Shown one piece after another: positions 37,522-46,374 of a stretch of 64,000 nucleotides of DNA (the stretch's first letter is position 1; each line of letters begins with the position of its first letter). The stretch comes from Arthrobacter sp. OV608 (GTDB lineage: Bacteria; Actinomycetota; Actinomycetes; Actinomycetales; Micrococcaceae): positions 62,001 through 126,000 of the forward strand of contig FOEZ01000004.1 in the NCBI GenBank assembly GCA_900110595.1. Direction: 5' to 3'. The notes under the pieces were generated by a model. The model ran no database searches and was not told where the DNA came from. It worked only from the letters and a program-made list of their open reading frames with translations. Both the position numbers and the translations under genes were made by a program.

Positions 37522-38276
37522 TGGACATCCTGATGATGCTCGCAACTACCCGCCGGGTGCTGGAGCAGCTGCGGCATGACCGCCGCAGCATCGCCCTGAT
37601 CCTGGTGGTCCCGGCATTGCTGCTCACGGCCGTTTACTTCCTCTTCGAGAATGAGGCCCTGCCGTCCGGGGCGCCGCGCACGTTCGACCGCGTGGGGCTG
37701 ATGATGCTCGCCATTTTCCCGTTTGTGGTGATGTTCCTGGTCACCTCCATCACCATGCTGCGTGAGCGGACCTCGGGAACGCTGGAGCGGCTGCTCACCA
37801 CTCCTGTCCATAAGGCGGACCTGCTCTTTGGCTACGGCCTGGCGTTTTCCATCATGGCCGCCCTGCAGTCATTGGTGGCTACTGCGGTGGCGTACTGGGT
37901 ATTCGATCTCGATATCGAGGGCCCGCCCGGCTTCGTGGTCCTGATCGCCGTGATCAACGCTGTCCTGGGCGTGGCCCTTGGCCTGCTGTGTTCGGCGTTT
38001 GCCCGGACCGAGTTCCAGGCCGTCCAGTTCATGCCGGTGGTGGTGGTACCGCAAATCCTCCTGTGCGGACTGTTCGTGGCGCGGGACCGCATGAATGATG
38101 CCCTCGAGTCGATCTCGAATGTTCTTCCCCTCACGTTCTCCGTGGACGCCCTGCAGGAGATTGCTGCCAATGCCGAGGCCACCGAACAGATGTGGCGGGA
38201 CGCAGCCATCATGGGAGCCATCGTGCTGGGAGTGCTGGTGCTGGCCTCCCTGACGCTGCGGAGGCGGACTGCATGA
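37521..38276 (+). CDS. ABC-2 type permease
   Basis: Has 251 residues and six hydrophobic segments: IALILVVPALLLTAVYFL, MMLAIFPFVVMFLVTSI, LAFSIMAALQSLVATAVAY, FVVLIAVINAVLGVALGLL, QFMPVVVVPQILLCGLFV and a C-terminal helix. MLRERTSGTLERLLTTPV and the segment before it match the ABC2_membrane fold. It pairs with the ATPase through a TAATG overlap and with the TetR gene through ATGA, so all three are translationally coupled. Confidence 0.92.
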   Translation: MDILMMLATTRRVLEQLRHDRRSIALILVVPALLLTAVYFLFENEALPSGAPRTFDRVGLMMLAIFPFVVMFLVTSITMLRERTSGTLERLLTTPVHKADLLFGYGLAFSIMAALQSLVATAVAYWVFDLDIEGPPGFVVLIAVINAVLGVALGLLCSAFARTEFQAVQFMPVVVVPQILLCGLFVARDRMNDALESISNVLPLTFSVDALQEIAANAEATEQMWRDAAIMGAIVLGVLVLASLTLRRRTA

Positions 38277-38971
38277 CCCTGCCCGAGGGGAACGCCCAAG
38301 CTGAGGGGAACGCCTTGTCCGGGGGGAACGCCCGGCCGGACGGTCATTCCGTGCGGCAAGGCACTCCCGGTGATCGCCCGCCGGCAAGGCGGGGGCGGCG
38401 CGGCGGATCAACGGCGTCCAGGGAACGGATCCTGGACAGCGCCCGTCGGCTGTTCGCAGAACACGGTTTCGAAGGCACCAGCCTGCGGCAGGTGGCCCGC
38501 GCGGCGGGTGTGGACCCTGCCATGGTGCACCATTTCTTCACCGGCAAGGATGAGCTGTTCGCCCTGAGTGTGGAACTCCCGGCCGATCCGGAAGAGGTAC
38601 TGGCCGGAGTTTCGTCCGCCCGTCCGGAGCAGCGGGCCGAGATGATCGTCCGCGCCGTCCTTCGCCTCTGGGAAAGTCCGGCGCAGCCGAGCCTTGTGGC
38701 CTTCGTACGTGGCACAATCGGCTCGAAAGCCCGGACGGCGCTCCTCCGGGAGCTGGTGACGCGGACTGTCCTTGGCCGGATCATAGCGGGTGTGCCGGGA
38801 CCGCCCCAGGAAGTTGCCTTGCGCGGAGATCTGGTGGCCACACAGATGGTGGGACTCATGATGGTGCGCTACGTGGTGCGGCTGGAACCCCTCGCATCGG
38901 CCGCACCGGAGGACCTTGTCAGGCTCGTCGCCCCCAACGTGCAGCGGTACCTGACGGGCGAACTCAGTTAA
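38273..38971 (+). CDS. TetR family repressor of the ABC operon
   Basis: Has 232 residues from ATG 38273, overlapping the permease stop as ATGA. Residues 1-45 are a disordered, Gly/Asn/Arg-rich arm that includes three six-residue repeats. The helix-turn-helix runs ERILDSARRLFAEHGFEGTSLRQVARAAGVDPAMVHHFF; the C-terminal ligand domain resembles TetR_C regulators next to ABC-2 exporters. Autoregulation through the palindrome at 36654-36675 is the natural model. Confidence 0.92.
   Translation: MTLPEGNAQAEGNALSGGNARPDGHSVRQGTPGDRPPARRGRRGGSTASRERILDSARRLFAEHGFEGTSLRQVARAAGVDPAMVHHFFTGKDELFALSVELPADPEEVLAGVSSARPEQRAEMIVRAVLRLWESPAQPSLVAFVRGTIGSKARTALLRELVTRTVLGRIIAGVPGPPQEVALRGDLVATQMVGLMMVRYVVRLEPLASAAPEDLVRLVAPNVQRYLTGELS
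38285..38332 (+). repeat. 18-bp coding repeats in the TetR N-terminal arm
   Basis: GAGGGGAACGCC occurs at 38285 and 38303, and GGGGGGAACGCC at 38321, with exact 18-nt spacing. The repeats encode EGNAQA, EGNALS, GGNARP ahead of the DNA-binding domain. Confidence 0.85.
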
Positions 38972-38994
38972 GGGGCCAACTTACTTTGGCAGGC

Positions 38995-39771
38995 CTATTT
39001 GACAAGTGCGGCAGCGGTATCAAGCAGAGCGCCCGCACGCCACGCAGCATCGGCCTCGCTTTCACCGCCTGACGCGACGGCGCTAAGCAGTACTCCGCGC
39101 TCAACAGCCTGGGCGGTGATCACGGACTGCACGCGGCCATCGGGAAGCTGGGTATCCGTTCTGTAGGCGACGGTGTTAGACATTCCTCCCACCCCATCCA
39201 AGGGCGTGATGGAAACCGCGACGTCCACCCCTGACGACTTCATGGTCATGTTGGCGCACTGTCCCAGCTGAAGCGGTTGATTGGCTACCCCTGCCAGTGC
39301 GGCCTCGTCCAGGCCTGAGGCAAGAGACACCGCCGTAGCCGCGCCGGTGGCCGGATCCGTGCTTTGACCCAGCGCCATCGCGGGATTTCCCACCGGGGGC
39401 ACAGTGCTGGAAAGGGCCAACTCCTTGCATTCGGCCGGGGAAACCTCGATGGCGGCGATCAAAGCCCTGGTCTGGTCCAGGATGTCGGTAAGGTCGTTGC
39501 CCGCCAGGACTGAAAGTTTCCGGCCTTCGGAGTCCTCGAGCTGCTGGAGGATTCCGGCGAGCTCCGTGGACGTGTAGGCCTTGGCTTCGGGAGTAGGCGT
39601 GGGTGCAGGCGTCGTGGCAGGTGGTGTGCTGCCGGTTTTCAGGCTTTCCGATGCGGGCGGTGCACTGGACGGCGGTGTGCTGGCTTGGGGTTCGGCAGGG
39701 CTGGCGCAGGCTGACATTGCCGTGCCGAGAATGATGGCAGCCCCAAGCGCGCGCAGCACGGATGTCTTCAT
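38995..39771 (-). CDS. Secreted lipoprotein, unknown function
   Basis: Has 258 residues from ATG 39771 (MKTSVLRALGAAIILGTAMSACASP). A signal peptide ends in the lipobox TAMSAC, so the mature protein should be lipid-anchored on the outer membrane face. A Thr/Pro/Ala/Ser-rich spacer follows (about 28-75), then a 180-residue globular domain (LQQLEDSEGRKLSVLAGNDLTDILDQTRALIAAIEVSPAECKELAL in outline). It resembles uncharacterised actinobacterial sensor-domain lipoproteins. Tail-to-tail with the TetR gene, 23 bp apart. Confidence 0.8.
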   Translation of the reverse strand: MKTSVLRALGAAIILGTAMSACASPAEPQASTPPSSAPPASESLKTGSTPPATTPAPTPTPEAKAYTSTELAGILQQLEDSEGRKLSVLAGNDLTDILDQTRALIAAIEVSPAECKELALSSTVPPVGNPAMALGQSTDPATGAATAVSLASGLDEAALAGVANQPLQLGQCANMTMKSSGVDVAVSITPLDGVGGMSNTVAYRTDTQLPDGRVQSVITAQAVERGVLLSAVASGGESEADAAWRAGALLDTAAALVK

Positions 39772-39808
39772 GTGTTCCCCCAATGACTTATCTGCAAGCA
39801 ACCGCCCG

Positions 39809-40708
39809 CTAGAAAAGAACAGTAGCGAAAGTGCCCACCTGGCGGAAGCCGACCCGCTCGTAGGTGGCTCGTGCCCGCAGGTTGAAGCCATTGACGTAGA
39901 GGCTGGTAATGGGCGCGACTCTCCGGGCGTGCTCCACGACGGCGGCCATGTACCCGGCGCTCAAGCCCTGGCCGCGGTACAGCGGGTTCATCCAGACACC
40001 TTGGATCTGGGTGACCTCGGCCGTGACGGCCCCCAGTTCGGCCTTGAACACCACCTCGCGGGCGTGGTTCAGGTGGACCAGGGAATGCCCTTGGCGGATG
40101 AGCCCTTCCACCCGCCGGCTATAGAACTCCCGGCCGCCCAGGAAGGGCGAATATCCCACTTCTTCCTCGAACATTGCGGCGCAGGCAGGCAGGATGCGGT
40201 CAAAGTCCGCAAGGTTTCCCGGTTCAAGGCCGAGGTTTGGCTTGATCGCCGGCGGGCCCTCGATGGTCATGAGGGGCTGTTCCGCGCGGACTTCGTGGGC
40301 CCGGTGGCCGCGTGCCAGGAGTTCCGAGTGCAGCGCCAGGACCGCCTCGGCCGGGCCAAAGGCCGAGGCATAGCGGCGGCCGGATGTGTTGGCCACTTCC
40401 GCGACCACCCCTGCCAACTCGGGGTCCAGCTGGACCGGAACAAGGTTTGCCCCTGCCCAGCACGCACCCACGAGGATGCCGTCGTCGAAAACACCGATCA
40501 CGCCCGCGCCGCCGCTGGTGGGTGCGGCAGTACCGGCGGCACGCAAATGCGCGAGGATAAAGACGTTAGTGACCGGATCCTGCTGCGCCAGCATCCGAAG
40601 CGCAGCAGTATCCGTGCCGTCCAAGGTGCGGACGGAAAGTCCCGGGGGGTCGGGGACGTCCTTACGAGACGCTAACCACGGGGCTACCCTTGACAGCATC
40701 TTCGCCAT
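39809..40708 (-). CDS. GNAT N-acetyltransferase with DUF4081 N-domain
   Basis: Has 299 residues. An N-terminal DUF4081-like half is followed by a C-terminal GNAT core ([36 protein letters not shown]) with the acetyl-CoA pyrophosphate loop RGQGLS. The start at 40708 lies 47 nt inside ispG and has GGGGGAGG just upstream. In M. tuberculosis the homologous position next to gcpE is Rv2867c, also a GNAT. Substrate unknown. Confidence 0.88.
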   Translation of the reverse strand: MAKMLSRVAPWLASRKDVPDPPGLSVRTLDGTDTAALRMLAQQDPVTNVFILAHLRAAGTAAPTSGGAGVIGVFDDGILVGACWAGANLVPVQLDPELAGVVAEVANTSGRRYASAFGPAEAVLALHSELLARGHRAHEVRAEQPLMTIEGPPAIKPNLGLEPGNLADFDRILPACAAMFEEEVGYSPFLGGREFYSRRVEGLIRQGHSLVHLNHAREVVFKAELGAVTAEVTQIQGVWMNPLYRGQGLSAGYMAAVVEHARRVAPITSLYVNGFNLRARATYERVGFRQVGTFATVLF

Positions 40709-41828
40709 CGGCCTCCCCCATCTCTTCCGCGATACGCATGGCCTCTTCGATCAGTGTCTCAACAATTTGACTCTCGGGCACAGTCTTGATGACTTCACCC
40801 TTCACAAAGATCTGGCCCTTGCCGTTGCCGGAAGCAACGCCAAGATCTGCCTCGCGGGCTTCACCGGGACCGTTTACCACGCAGCCCATCACGGCCACGC
40901 GCAGCGGGATTTCCATGCCTTCCAGGCCAGCAGTCACCTGCTCTGCAAGCGTGTACACGTCCACCTGCGCGCGGCCGCAGGACGGACAGGAGACAATCTC
41001 CAGTTTCCGGGGGCGCAGGTTGAGGGACTGGAGAATCTGGTTCCCCACCTTGATTTCCTCCACTGGCGGGGCGGAGAGCGAAACCCGGATGGTGTCGCCG
41101 ATGCCGCGGGACAGGAGTGCCCCGAAGGCCGTGGCCGACTTGATGGTTCCCTGGAACGCGGGCCCCGCCTCGGTCACGCCGAGGTGAAGCGGCCAGTCGC
41201 CCTTCTCCGCCAGCATCTCGTAGGCGGCCACCATGATCACGGGGTCGTTGTGCTTGACGGAGATCTTGAAGTCATGGAAGCCGTGCTCTTCGAACAGCGA
41301 TGCTTCCCACACGGCGGACTCCACGAGCGCTTCAGGGGTGGCCTTGCCGTATTTCTTGAGGATGCCGGGCTCCAGCGAGCCTGCGTTCACCCCGATACGG
41401 ATGGAGGTGCCGTGATCGCGGGCGGCCGCCGCGATCTCCTTGACCTGGTCATCAAACTTACGGATGTTTCCGGGGTTCACACGTACCGCGGCGCAGCCCG
41501 CTTCAATGGCAGCGAAGACGTATTTCGGCTGGAAGTGGATGTCCGCGATCACCGGGATCTGGGACTTCTTGGCGATGATGGGCAGCGCTTCGGCGTCATC
41601 GGCTGAGGGGCAGGCGACGCGCACGATGTCGCAACCGGAGGCGGTGAGTTCCGCGATCTGCTGCAGGGTGGCGTTGATGTCGGTGGTGGGCGTGGTGGTC
41701 ATGGACTGCACGCTGATGGGGAAATCAGAACCCACCCCCACAGAACCGACCTTGATCTGGCGGGTCTTCCGGCGGGGGGCAAGGACGGGCGGCGGTGCCG
41801 CAGGCATTCCCAGGCTGACCGAGGTCAC
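40662..41828 (-). CDS. ispG: (E)-4-hydroxy-3-methylbut-2-enyl-diphosphate synthase
   Basis: [4Fe-4S] enzyme of the MEP isoprenoid pathway, converting ME-cPP to HMBPP. Has 388 residues from GTG 41828, with TTAGGAG five bases upstream; the frame above is not conserved. [15 protein letters not shown] and VNPGNI are the TIM-barrel motifs. The Fe-S cysteines are in CPSCGR and [11 protein letters not shown]. dxr, the second MEP step, is 3.3 kb upstream in the same direction, as in mycobacteria (dxr-rip1-gcpE). Confidence 0.97.
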   Translation of the reverse strand: MTSVSLGMPAAPPPVLAPRRKTRQIKVGSVGVGSDFPISVQSMTTTPTTDINATLQQIAELTASGCDIVRVACPSADDAEALPIIAKKSQIPVIADIHFQPKYVFAAIEAGCAAVRVNPGNIRKFDDQVKEIAAAARDHGTSIRIGVNAGSLEPGILKKYGKATPEALVESAVWEASLFEEHGFHDFKISVKHNDPVIMVAAYEMLAEKGDWPLHLGVTEAGPAFQGTIKSATAFGALLSRGIGDTIRVSLSAPPVEEIKVGNQILQSLNLRPRKLEIVSCPSCGRAQVDVYTLAEQVTAGLEGMEIPLRVAVMGCVVNGPGEAREADLGVASGNGKGQIFVKGEVIKTVPESQIVETLIEEAMRIAEEMGEADGEDAVKGSPVVSVS

Positions 41829-41859
41829 GTGGACTCCTAAAAGTTTGAAGAGTGGGCGG

Positions 41860-42153
41860 CTAGGCGGTGAGGCCGGCCAGCATGCCGGTGATGGGAGACC
41901 ACTCGGTAATGCGCGTTCCGGCGATAACTCCGGCGGCCGCAAAGGGGTCCTGCTTGAGGATCGAGTTCAGGGCGGCCTCGTCGGCGGCCTTGAAGATCAA
42001 CAGCGCTCCCGCCCCGTCACCGTAAGGCCCGCTTGCCAGGATGGCACCGTCCTGCGCCAGGCCGGCGGTCCATTCGCGGTGCGCCGGACGGGCTTCACTG
42101 CGGGCTTCGGTGGAATCGGCGGCGTAAACGTACTCAACGGCAAAAACTGTCAT
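41860..42153 (-). CDS. YciI family protein
   Basis: Has 97 residues. A ferredoxin-like dimeric fold with the family's [20 protein letters not shown] and [17 protein letters not shown] blocks, including the conserved His and Asp pair that forms the putative active site. YciI proteins have no settled function; some relatives are dehalogenase- or muconolactone-isomerase-like. It lies 31 bp upstream of ispG, same strand. Confidence 0.88.
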   Translation of the reverse strand: MTVFAVEYVYAADSTEARSEARPAHREWTAGLAQDGAILASGPYGDGAGALLIFKAADEAALNSILKQDPFAAAGVIAGTRITEWSPITGMLAGLTA

Positions 42154-42297
42154 ACGGCTACCCTATCGCCCTGCCTGCCGTTGCACGTATCCGGACAGCC
42201 GGATGGTTGCCGTCCCACATCCGCACCAGCCTGGATCAACAAGACAAGTGTCCCCAGGAGATGTCTGCCCAGGACACGTGTCCCGGGCGCCGAGATC

Positions 42298-42810
42298 CTA
42301 GGACAGGAACAGGACTTTGACGGCAGCTGCCGTTCCCGCTGCCCAGAGCATGGAGGCCAGTGTCCCGATGATGAAGCGCTCTGCCGCAACCGGCGTTTCC
42401 TTGAGCTCCGCAAACCTGCCCAGGCCCTTGATGGCCACAATGTAGGCGATGGCCACCGGCTGCCCGGTCAGGATTGCCAGGCAAACCCCAAGCCTTTCCA
42501 GGATTCCGATGATCGCGCCGCCGCGCAGGATGCGCTGGGTTGGCACCTGCGGCCCGGAAACAGTGCCGGCCGACGGCGGGACGTCCGGTGGCGCCGTCAG
42601 CTCACCGTCCACACTTTGGTTTTCGGCGTGGCCGGGATCAACAGTGACGTCTGCAGCAGGATCCTCCGCTGCCCTCCGGGCTTCCTCTGCCGCTTTGGCG
42701 GCATCCGCCTTGTCATCAATCGTCCGGGCGAGCCTGAACACCAGGGCCGTCACAGGCCAGCCGGCGAAGCCTGCCACCAGCAGCGCAGCGGTTATCCAGA
42801 CGGGGGTCAC
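42298..42810 (-). CDS. Membrane protein encoded beside SatD
   Basis: Has 170 residues, with a GTG start at 42810 and AAGGAG upstream. One N-terminal transmembrane helix (VWITAALLVAGFAGWPVTALVF) is followed by a charged, disordered loop of about 70 residues. Two or more C-terminal hydrophobic segments follow (GGAIIGILERLGVCLAILTG and IIGTLASMLWAAGTAAAVKVLFL). The GTG forms GTGA with a TGA that would be the satD stop if satD were read through its premature TAA, indicating former translational coupling. Likely a functional partner of SatD; function unknown. Confidence 0.75.
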   Translation of the reverse strand: MTPVWITAALLVAGFAGWPVTALVFRLARTIDDKADAAKAAEEARRAAEDPAADVTVDPGHAENQSVDGELTAPPDVPPSAGTVSGPQVPTQRILRGGAIIGILERLGVCLAILTGQPVAIAYIVAIKGLGRFAELKETPVAAERFIIGTLASMLWAAGTAAAVKVLFLS

Positions 42811-42830
42811 GTGTCTCCTTCGTTCCGGGA

Positions 42831-42935
42831 CGGGGTTGTTTCAGGCGGGGTTGTTTAAGGCGATGCAGTTTCAGGCAATGCAGTTTCGGGCCGAGCTGTT
42901 TCAGGCGGGGTTGTTTCAGGCAGTGCAGTTTCAGG
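42831..42935 (-). repeat. Seven 15-bp coding repeats spanning the satD stop
   Basis: Units of 15 nt start at 42831, 42846, 42861, 42876, 42891, 42906 and 42921 (plus strand), built on CNNNGNNGTTTCAGG. They encode PETAx/PETTP units. The satD stop TAA lies in the unit 42846-42860, where the usual TTTCAGG reads TTTAAGG. The unit 42831-42845 continues the pattern beyond the stop. Confidence 0.9.
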
Positions 42936-43607
42936 CGGCGCAGCCGTGGCATCGGCAATCCGGCTCCGCGCGTACTCCAGGAGCATGGCTGCTGCCGGCC
43001 TGGCTGCCCATTCTTCCTGCCAGCCGGAGCGGAGGACGGCACGGCTCACCGATTGCTCCGTTATTCCCAGCTCCTTGGCCACCTGTTTCTGACTGCCGTG
43101 CTTGCCATCGCCGGCCTGCACGGCGCGGAGGCGGTCCACGACGCGCCACTGGGCCCCCGTACGTTCCTGCACGAGGCGTCCGATCAACCGGAGTACTGCC
43201 TGGGCGTTGGCACCTGCCATGGCACCTTCCTTGGTGTGGTCCGGGATTTCCTTGCCACGGCCCATCATCCCTGCCACCACTGACAGCGGCACCTGGCCTG
43301 CAGCTGTCTTCGCCAGTTCCACGGCTTTTCGTGCGGCCACAAATCCGCTTCCGGACCCTTCGCGGGGACTGCCTCCCGGAGCCACCTGCACCGTACCGAT
43401 GCCAATCCCCACGTACCAGTACCCGGTCCGGAGGGCATGCAGGGCCACATCCACCACCTCATCGGGCCGGTCCACCACGCCTTGGAGTTCGTCGCCTACG
43501 GAACGCTCAAACCGTGCGTAGGTGAGCTCCCGCAGCTCGGCTATCAGCTCCGGTACGCGATCGACGTCCGAAGTGCTCCCCCGCTGGTCAATGGTCAGGA
43601 CGTACAT
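42855..43607 (-). CDS. SatD family DNA-binding protein
   Basis: Has 250 residues. The N-terminal half (MYVLTIDQRGSTSDVDRVPEL, SVGDELQGVVDRPDEVVDVALHAL, WYVGIGIGTVQVA) has a nucleotide-cyclase-like look typical of the SatD family. The C-terminal half contains a helix-turn-helix (QKQVAKELGITEQSVSRAVLRSG). SatD is named from the Streptococcus sat operon (secretion and acid tolerance), and its mechanism is not established. Perfect palindromes sit just upstream, so autoregulation is likely. The C-terminus is a PETA repeat tail ended by a stop inside a repeat unit. Confidence 0.82.
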   Translation of the reverse strand: MYVLTIDQRGSTSDVDRVPELIAELRELTYARFERSVGDELQGVVDRPDEVVDVALHALRTGYWYVGIGIGTVQVAPGGSPREGSGSGFVAARKAVELAKTAAGQVPLSVVAGMMGRGKEIPDHTKEGAMAGANAQAVLRLIGRLVQERTGAQWRVVDRLRAVQAGDGKHGSQKQVAKELGITEQSVSRAVLRSGWQEEWAARPAAAMLLEYARSRIADATAAPPETALPETTPPETARPETALPETASP

Positions 43608-43633
43608 GTCCTAACCGTATGCAGCTGATCCGC

Positions 43634-43687
43634 AATAATCAATCATAAATAGCTGATTATTTGATATCAGCCAATATTGGCTGATAT
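43634..43687 (-). promoter_or_regulatory. AT-rich promoter with two palindromes upstream of satD
   Basis: 43664-43687 is a perfect 24-bp palindrome whose half-site is ATATCAGCCAAT. 43634-43641 (AATAATCA) and 43654-43661 (TGATTATT) form a second inverted repeat with a 12-bp centre. TATGAT on the minus strand (complement of 43642-43647), with CTGATA 17 bp upstream, is a plausible -10/-35 pair lying between and inside the palindromes. Very AT-rich relative to its surroundings. Probable SatD binding sites. Confidence 0.7.
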
Positions 43688-43731
43688 GCAGAAGTCAGTC
43701 GTGCGGCGTTTACCTCTCGTTGCCACGAAAA

Positions 43732-45063
43732 TCAGCCGAAGAGGTTTACCGGCTTCACGATGTCCGCATAGATGAGGAGTGCGCTCATGCCCATCAGCAG
43801 CGCTGCCACCACATAAGTCACCGGAAGGAGCTTGGCGATATCAAAGGCTCCGGGGTCAGGCTTGCCGAACAGTTTGGCCACCCGGCGCCGGGCACCTTCG
43901 TACAGCGCCCCGGCCACATGGCCGCCGTCGAGAGGCAACAGCGGAACCAGGTTGAAGACCGCCAGCGCAAAGTTGAGCCCGGCCAGCAGTCCGATCAGCG
44001 TGGCCACGCGCGACTGGACGGGGACCTCCTCCATGGCGGCCACTTCACCCGCCACCCTGCCGACGCCCACCACGCTGATGGGGCCGTTGGGGTCCCGCGG
44101 TTCCTCGCTGAACGCAGCCTTCGCGACGCCCACCACCCGCGCGGGGAGGTTGAAGATCACGCCTGCCACCTGCTTGATGTTCTCCCCCGCCATGGGCAGC
44201 ACGGACGACGCCGGCTGGGGCACCAGTTCGGTCTGCGCGCCAATGCCCAGGAAGCCGACGTCCTGGTACAGGAGGTTGCCGGCGTCGTCCGTTGCCTGCC
44301 GGCCGTCCACTCCGATGATGGGTCGGGCGGACAGCACGGGGGTCACGGTGGTGGACACCGGCGAGCCGTCCCGTTCGACGGTGATGGCCACTTCGCGGCC
44401 TGCCGAGGCACGAATCCATTCGGTCAACTGGTCCCAACTGGTGACGGTCTTGCCGTCGAAGGAGGTGACGGCATCGTTCGGTTTCAGGCCGGCAGCGGCG
44501 GCCGGGGTGAGCTGGCAGTCGGCCGAATCCGGGTCCACTGTTTCACCGGCTGCCACCTGGCACTTGGAGACATCGGAGATGGTGGTGGTGGCCGTGGCGA
44601 AGCCGAATCCCATCAGCAGTACGGCTGTCAGGATGACGCCGAGGACGATGTTCATGGCGGGACCGCCCAGCATCACGATGATCTTTTTCCACACCGGGAG
44701 CCGGTAGAAAACCCGGTTCCCGTCGCCCGGGCCAACTTCCTCGTGCGCCATGGAGCGGGCTTCCGTGGCCAGGGTCTGGAACATTCCGGTGCTGGAAGGA
44801 CGGACCGTCCCGTCCTCTTTGTTGGGCGGGTACATGCCGATCATGGACACGTAGCCGCCCAGCGGGATGGCCTTCCAGCCGTACTCGGTTTCCCCTTTCC
44901 GCCGTGACCAAAGGGTGGGGCCAAAGCCGATCATGTACTTGGTGACCCGGACTTTGAACAACTTGGCGGGCAGGAGGTGGCCCACTTCGTGGAGCGCGAT
45001 GGAGGCCGCGATGCCGATGGCTACAAAACCGACACCGAGGACAAAGAGGAGAACGGGGGTCAT
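43732..45063 (-). CDS. M50 site-2 protease (Rip1/RseP type)
   Basis: Intramembrane zinc protease of regulated proteolysis. Has 443 residues. HEVGH in the first helix, near residue 25, gives two zinc ligands and the catalytic Glu. One PDZ domain lies about 165-270. The third zinc ligand is in LVPLLPLDGGHVAGALYE, followed by a last helix. In M. tuberculosis the orthologue Rv2869c (Rip1) cleaves anti-sigma factors and lies between dxr and gcpE, as here. Starts 18 bp after the dxr stop. Confidence 0.95.
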   Translation of the reverse strand: MTPVLLFVLGVGFVAIGIAASIALHEVGHLLPAKLFKVRVTKYMIGFGPTLWSRRKGETEYGWKAIPLGGYVSMIGMYPPNKEDGTVRPSSTGMFQTLATEARSMAHEEVGPGDGNRVFYRLPVWKKIIVMLGGPAMNIVLGVILTAVLLMGFGFATATTTISDVSKCQVAAGETVDPDSADCQLTPAAAAGLKPNDAVTSFDGKTVTSWDQLTEWIRASAGREVAITVERDGSPVSTTVTPVLSARPIIGVDGRQATDDAGNLLYQDVGFLGIGAQTELVPQPASSVLPMAGENIKQVAGVIFNLPARVVGVAKAAFSEEPRDPNGPISVVGVGRVAGEVAAMEEVPVQSRVATLIGLLAGLNFALAVFNLVPLLPLDGGHVAGALYEGARRRVAKLFGKPDPGAFDIAKLLPVTYVVAALLMGMSALLIYADIVKPVNLFG

Positions 45064-45081
45064 GGAGGTGCTTACTGCTTC

Positions 45082-46266
45082 CTAGAGACTGCTGACTGCT
45101 AAACGTTCATTGGCGCGCGCACGTGCCCAGCTCTCAGCATCCAGTACGGATTCCACTGTCAGCCCGGAGGATCCTGGGTGTTCGCTGAGAACGGTTGCGA
45201 TGGTGTCCACGATGTCCGTGAACCGGATGCGGCCGGCGTGGAACGCCGTGACGGCTTCCTCGTTGGCGGCGTTGAAGACCGCCGGGAACGTGCTGCCCTG
45301 TTTCGCGGCGTCCTTGGCAAGGTCCACCGCAGGGAAGGCCGCAACATCCAGCGGCTCGAAGGTCCAGGTGGCTGCCTGGGTCCAGTCGCAGGCGGCGGCC
45401 GCTTTGGGAACCCTGTCCGGCCAGCCCAGGCCCAGGGCTATGGGAAGGCGCATGTCCGGCGGCGAGGCCTGGGCAATGATGGATCCATCGACGAACTGCA
45501 CCATGGAATGCACCACGGACTGGGGATGGACCACCACGTCGATGCGGTCCAGCGGAACGTCGAACAGCAGGTGGGCCTCGATGACTTCCAGCCCTTTGTT
45601 GACGAGGGTGGCGGAGTTGGTGGTGACCATGACGCCCATGTCCCACGTGGGGTGGGCCAGCGCCTCCTGCGGGGTGACGTCGTGGAGTTCGTCCCGGTTC
45701 CGGCCGCGGAACGGGCCGCCGGACGCTGTCAGGATCAGTTTGTCCACCTCAGCTGCCGAGCCGGAACGCAGGCATTGGGCTATGGCCGAATGCTCGGAGT
45801 CCACCGGGACGATCTGGCCTTCGCGGGCCGCTGCCTTGACCAGTTCCCCGCCGACGATCAGGGATTCCTTGTTGGCCAGGGCGAGTGTGGCGCCGGATTT
45901 CAGCGCCGCGAGCGTGGGCGCGAGTCCGATTGATCCCGTGATGCCGTTGAGCACAACGTCGGCTTCCATCTCCGCGATCCTGGTGGACGCGTCCGGCCCG
46001 GCAATGATCTCCGGCCGGTAGCCATGCTTCCCCGCTGCGGCGGCCGCATCATCGATCAAGGCAGCCAACCGGCGGGGATCACCGGACGCAATCCCAACAG
46101 CCGCAGCACCGGTATGCACAGCCTGGCGGGCCAGGAGCTCGAGGTTGCCTCCCCCGGCGCTGAGCGCCACCACCTCGAAAAGGTGCGGGGCGCCGTCGAC
46201 GACGTCAATCGCCTGGGTGCCGATGGAGCCGGTGGATCCGAGGAGGGCGATCTTGCGTGGCTGCAT
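45082..46266 (-). CDS. dxr: 1-deoxy-D-xylulose-5-phosphate reductoisomerase
   Basis: Second step of the MEP isoprenoid pathway, NADPH-dependent. Has 394 residues. The Rossmann motif GSTGSIGTQ is at about 10-18, [11 protein letters not shown] and [14 protein letters not shown] hold metal and substrate residues, and [11 protein letters not shown] is the flexible loop. First gene of the leftward dxr-M50 unit. The lipase-maturation gene diverges from it. Confidence 0.97.
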   Translation of the reverse strand: MQPRKIALLGSTGSIGTQAIDVVDGAPHLFEVVALSAGGGNLELLARQAVHTGAAAVGIASGDPRRLAALIDDAAAAAGKHGYRPEIIAGPDASTRIAEMEADVVLNGITGSIGLAPTLAALKSGATLALANKESLIVGGELVKAAAREGQIVPVDSEHSAIAQCLRSGSAAEVDKLILTASGGPFRGRNRDELHDVTPQEALAHPTWDMGVMVTTNSATLVNKGLEVIEAHLLFDVPLDRIDVVVHPQSVVHSMVQFVDGSIIAQASPPDMRLPIALGLGWPDRVPKAAAACDWTQAATWTFEPLDVAAFPAVDLAKDAAKQGSTFPAVFNAANEEAVTAFHAGRIRFTDIVDTIATVLSEHPGSSGLTVESVLDAESWARARANERLAVSSL

Positions 46267-46374
46267 CCGTTAAGTATCGCGCACCGAACCTGGCCCGCCG
46301 CCCCTTACCCCATGCTCGTTGACCCCGCGCTCCGTGGCCCAATGCTCCTTGACCACAGGAGGGCCCGGCGTAAC

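Noticed and set aside
42831..42935. CRISPR-like array of short repeats
   Set aside because: Units are 15 bp, contiguous and without spacers, and lie in the satD coding tail; no cas genes in the window.
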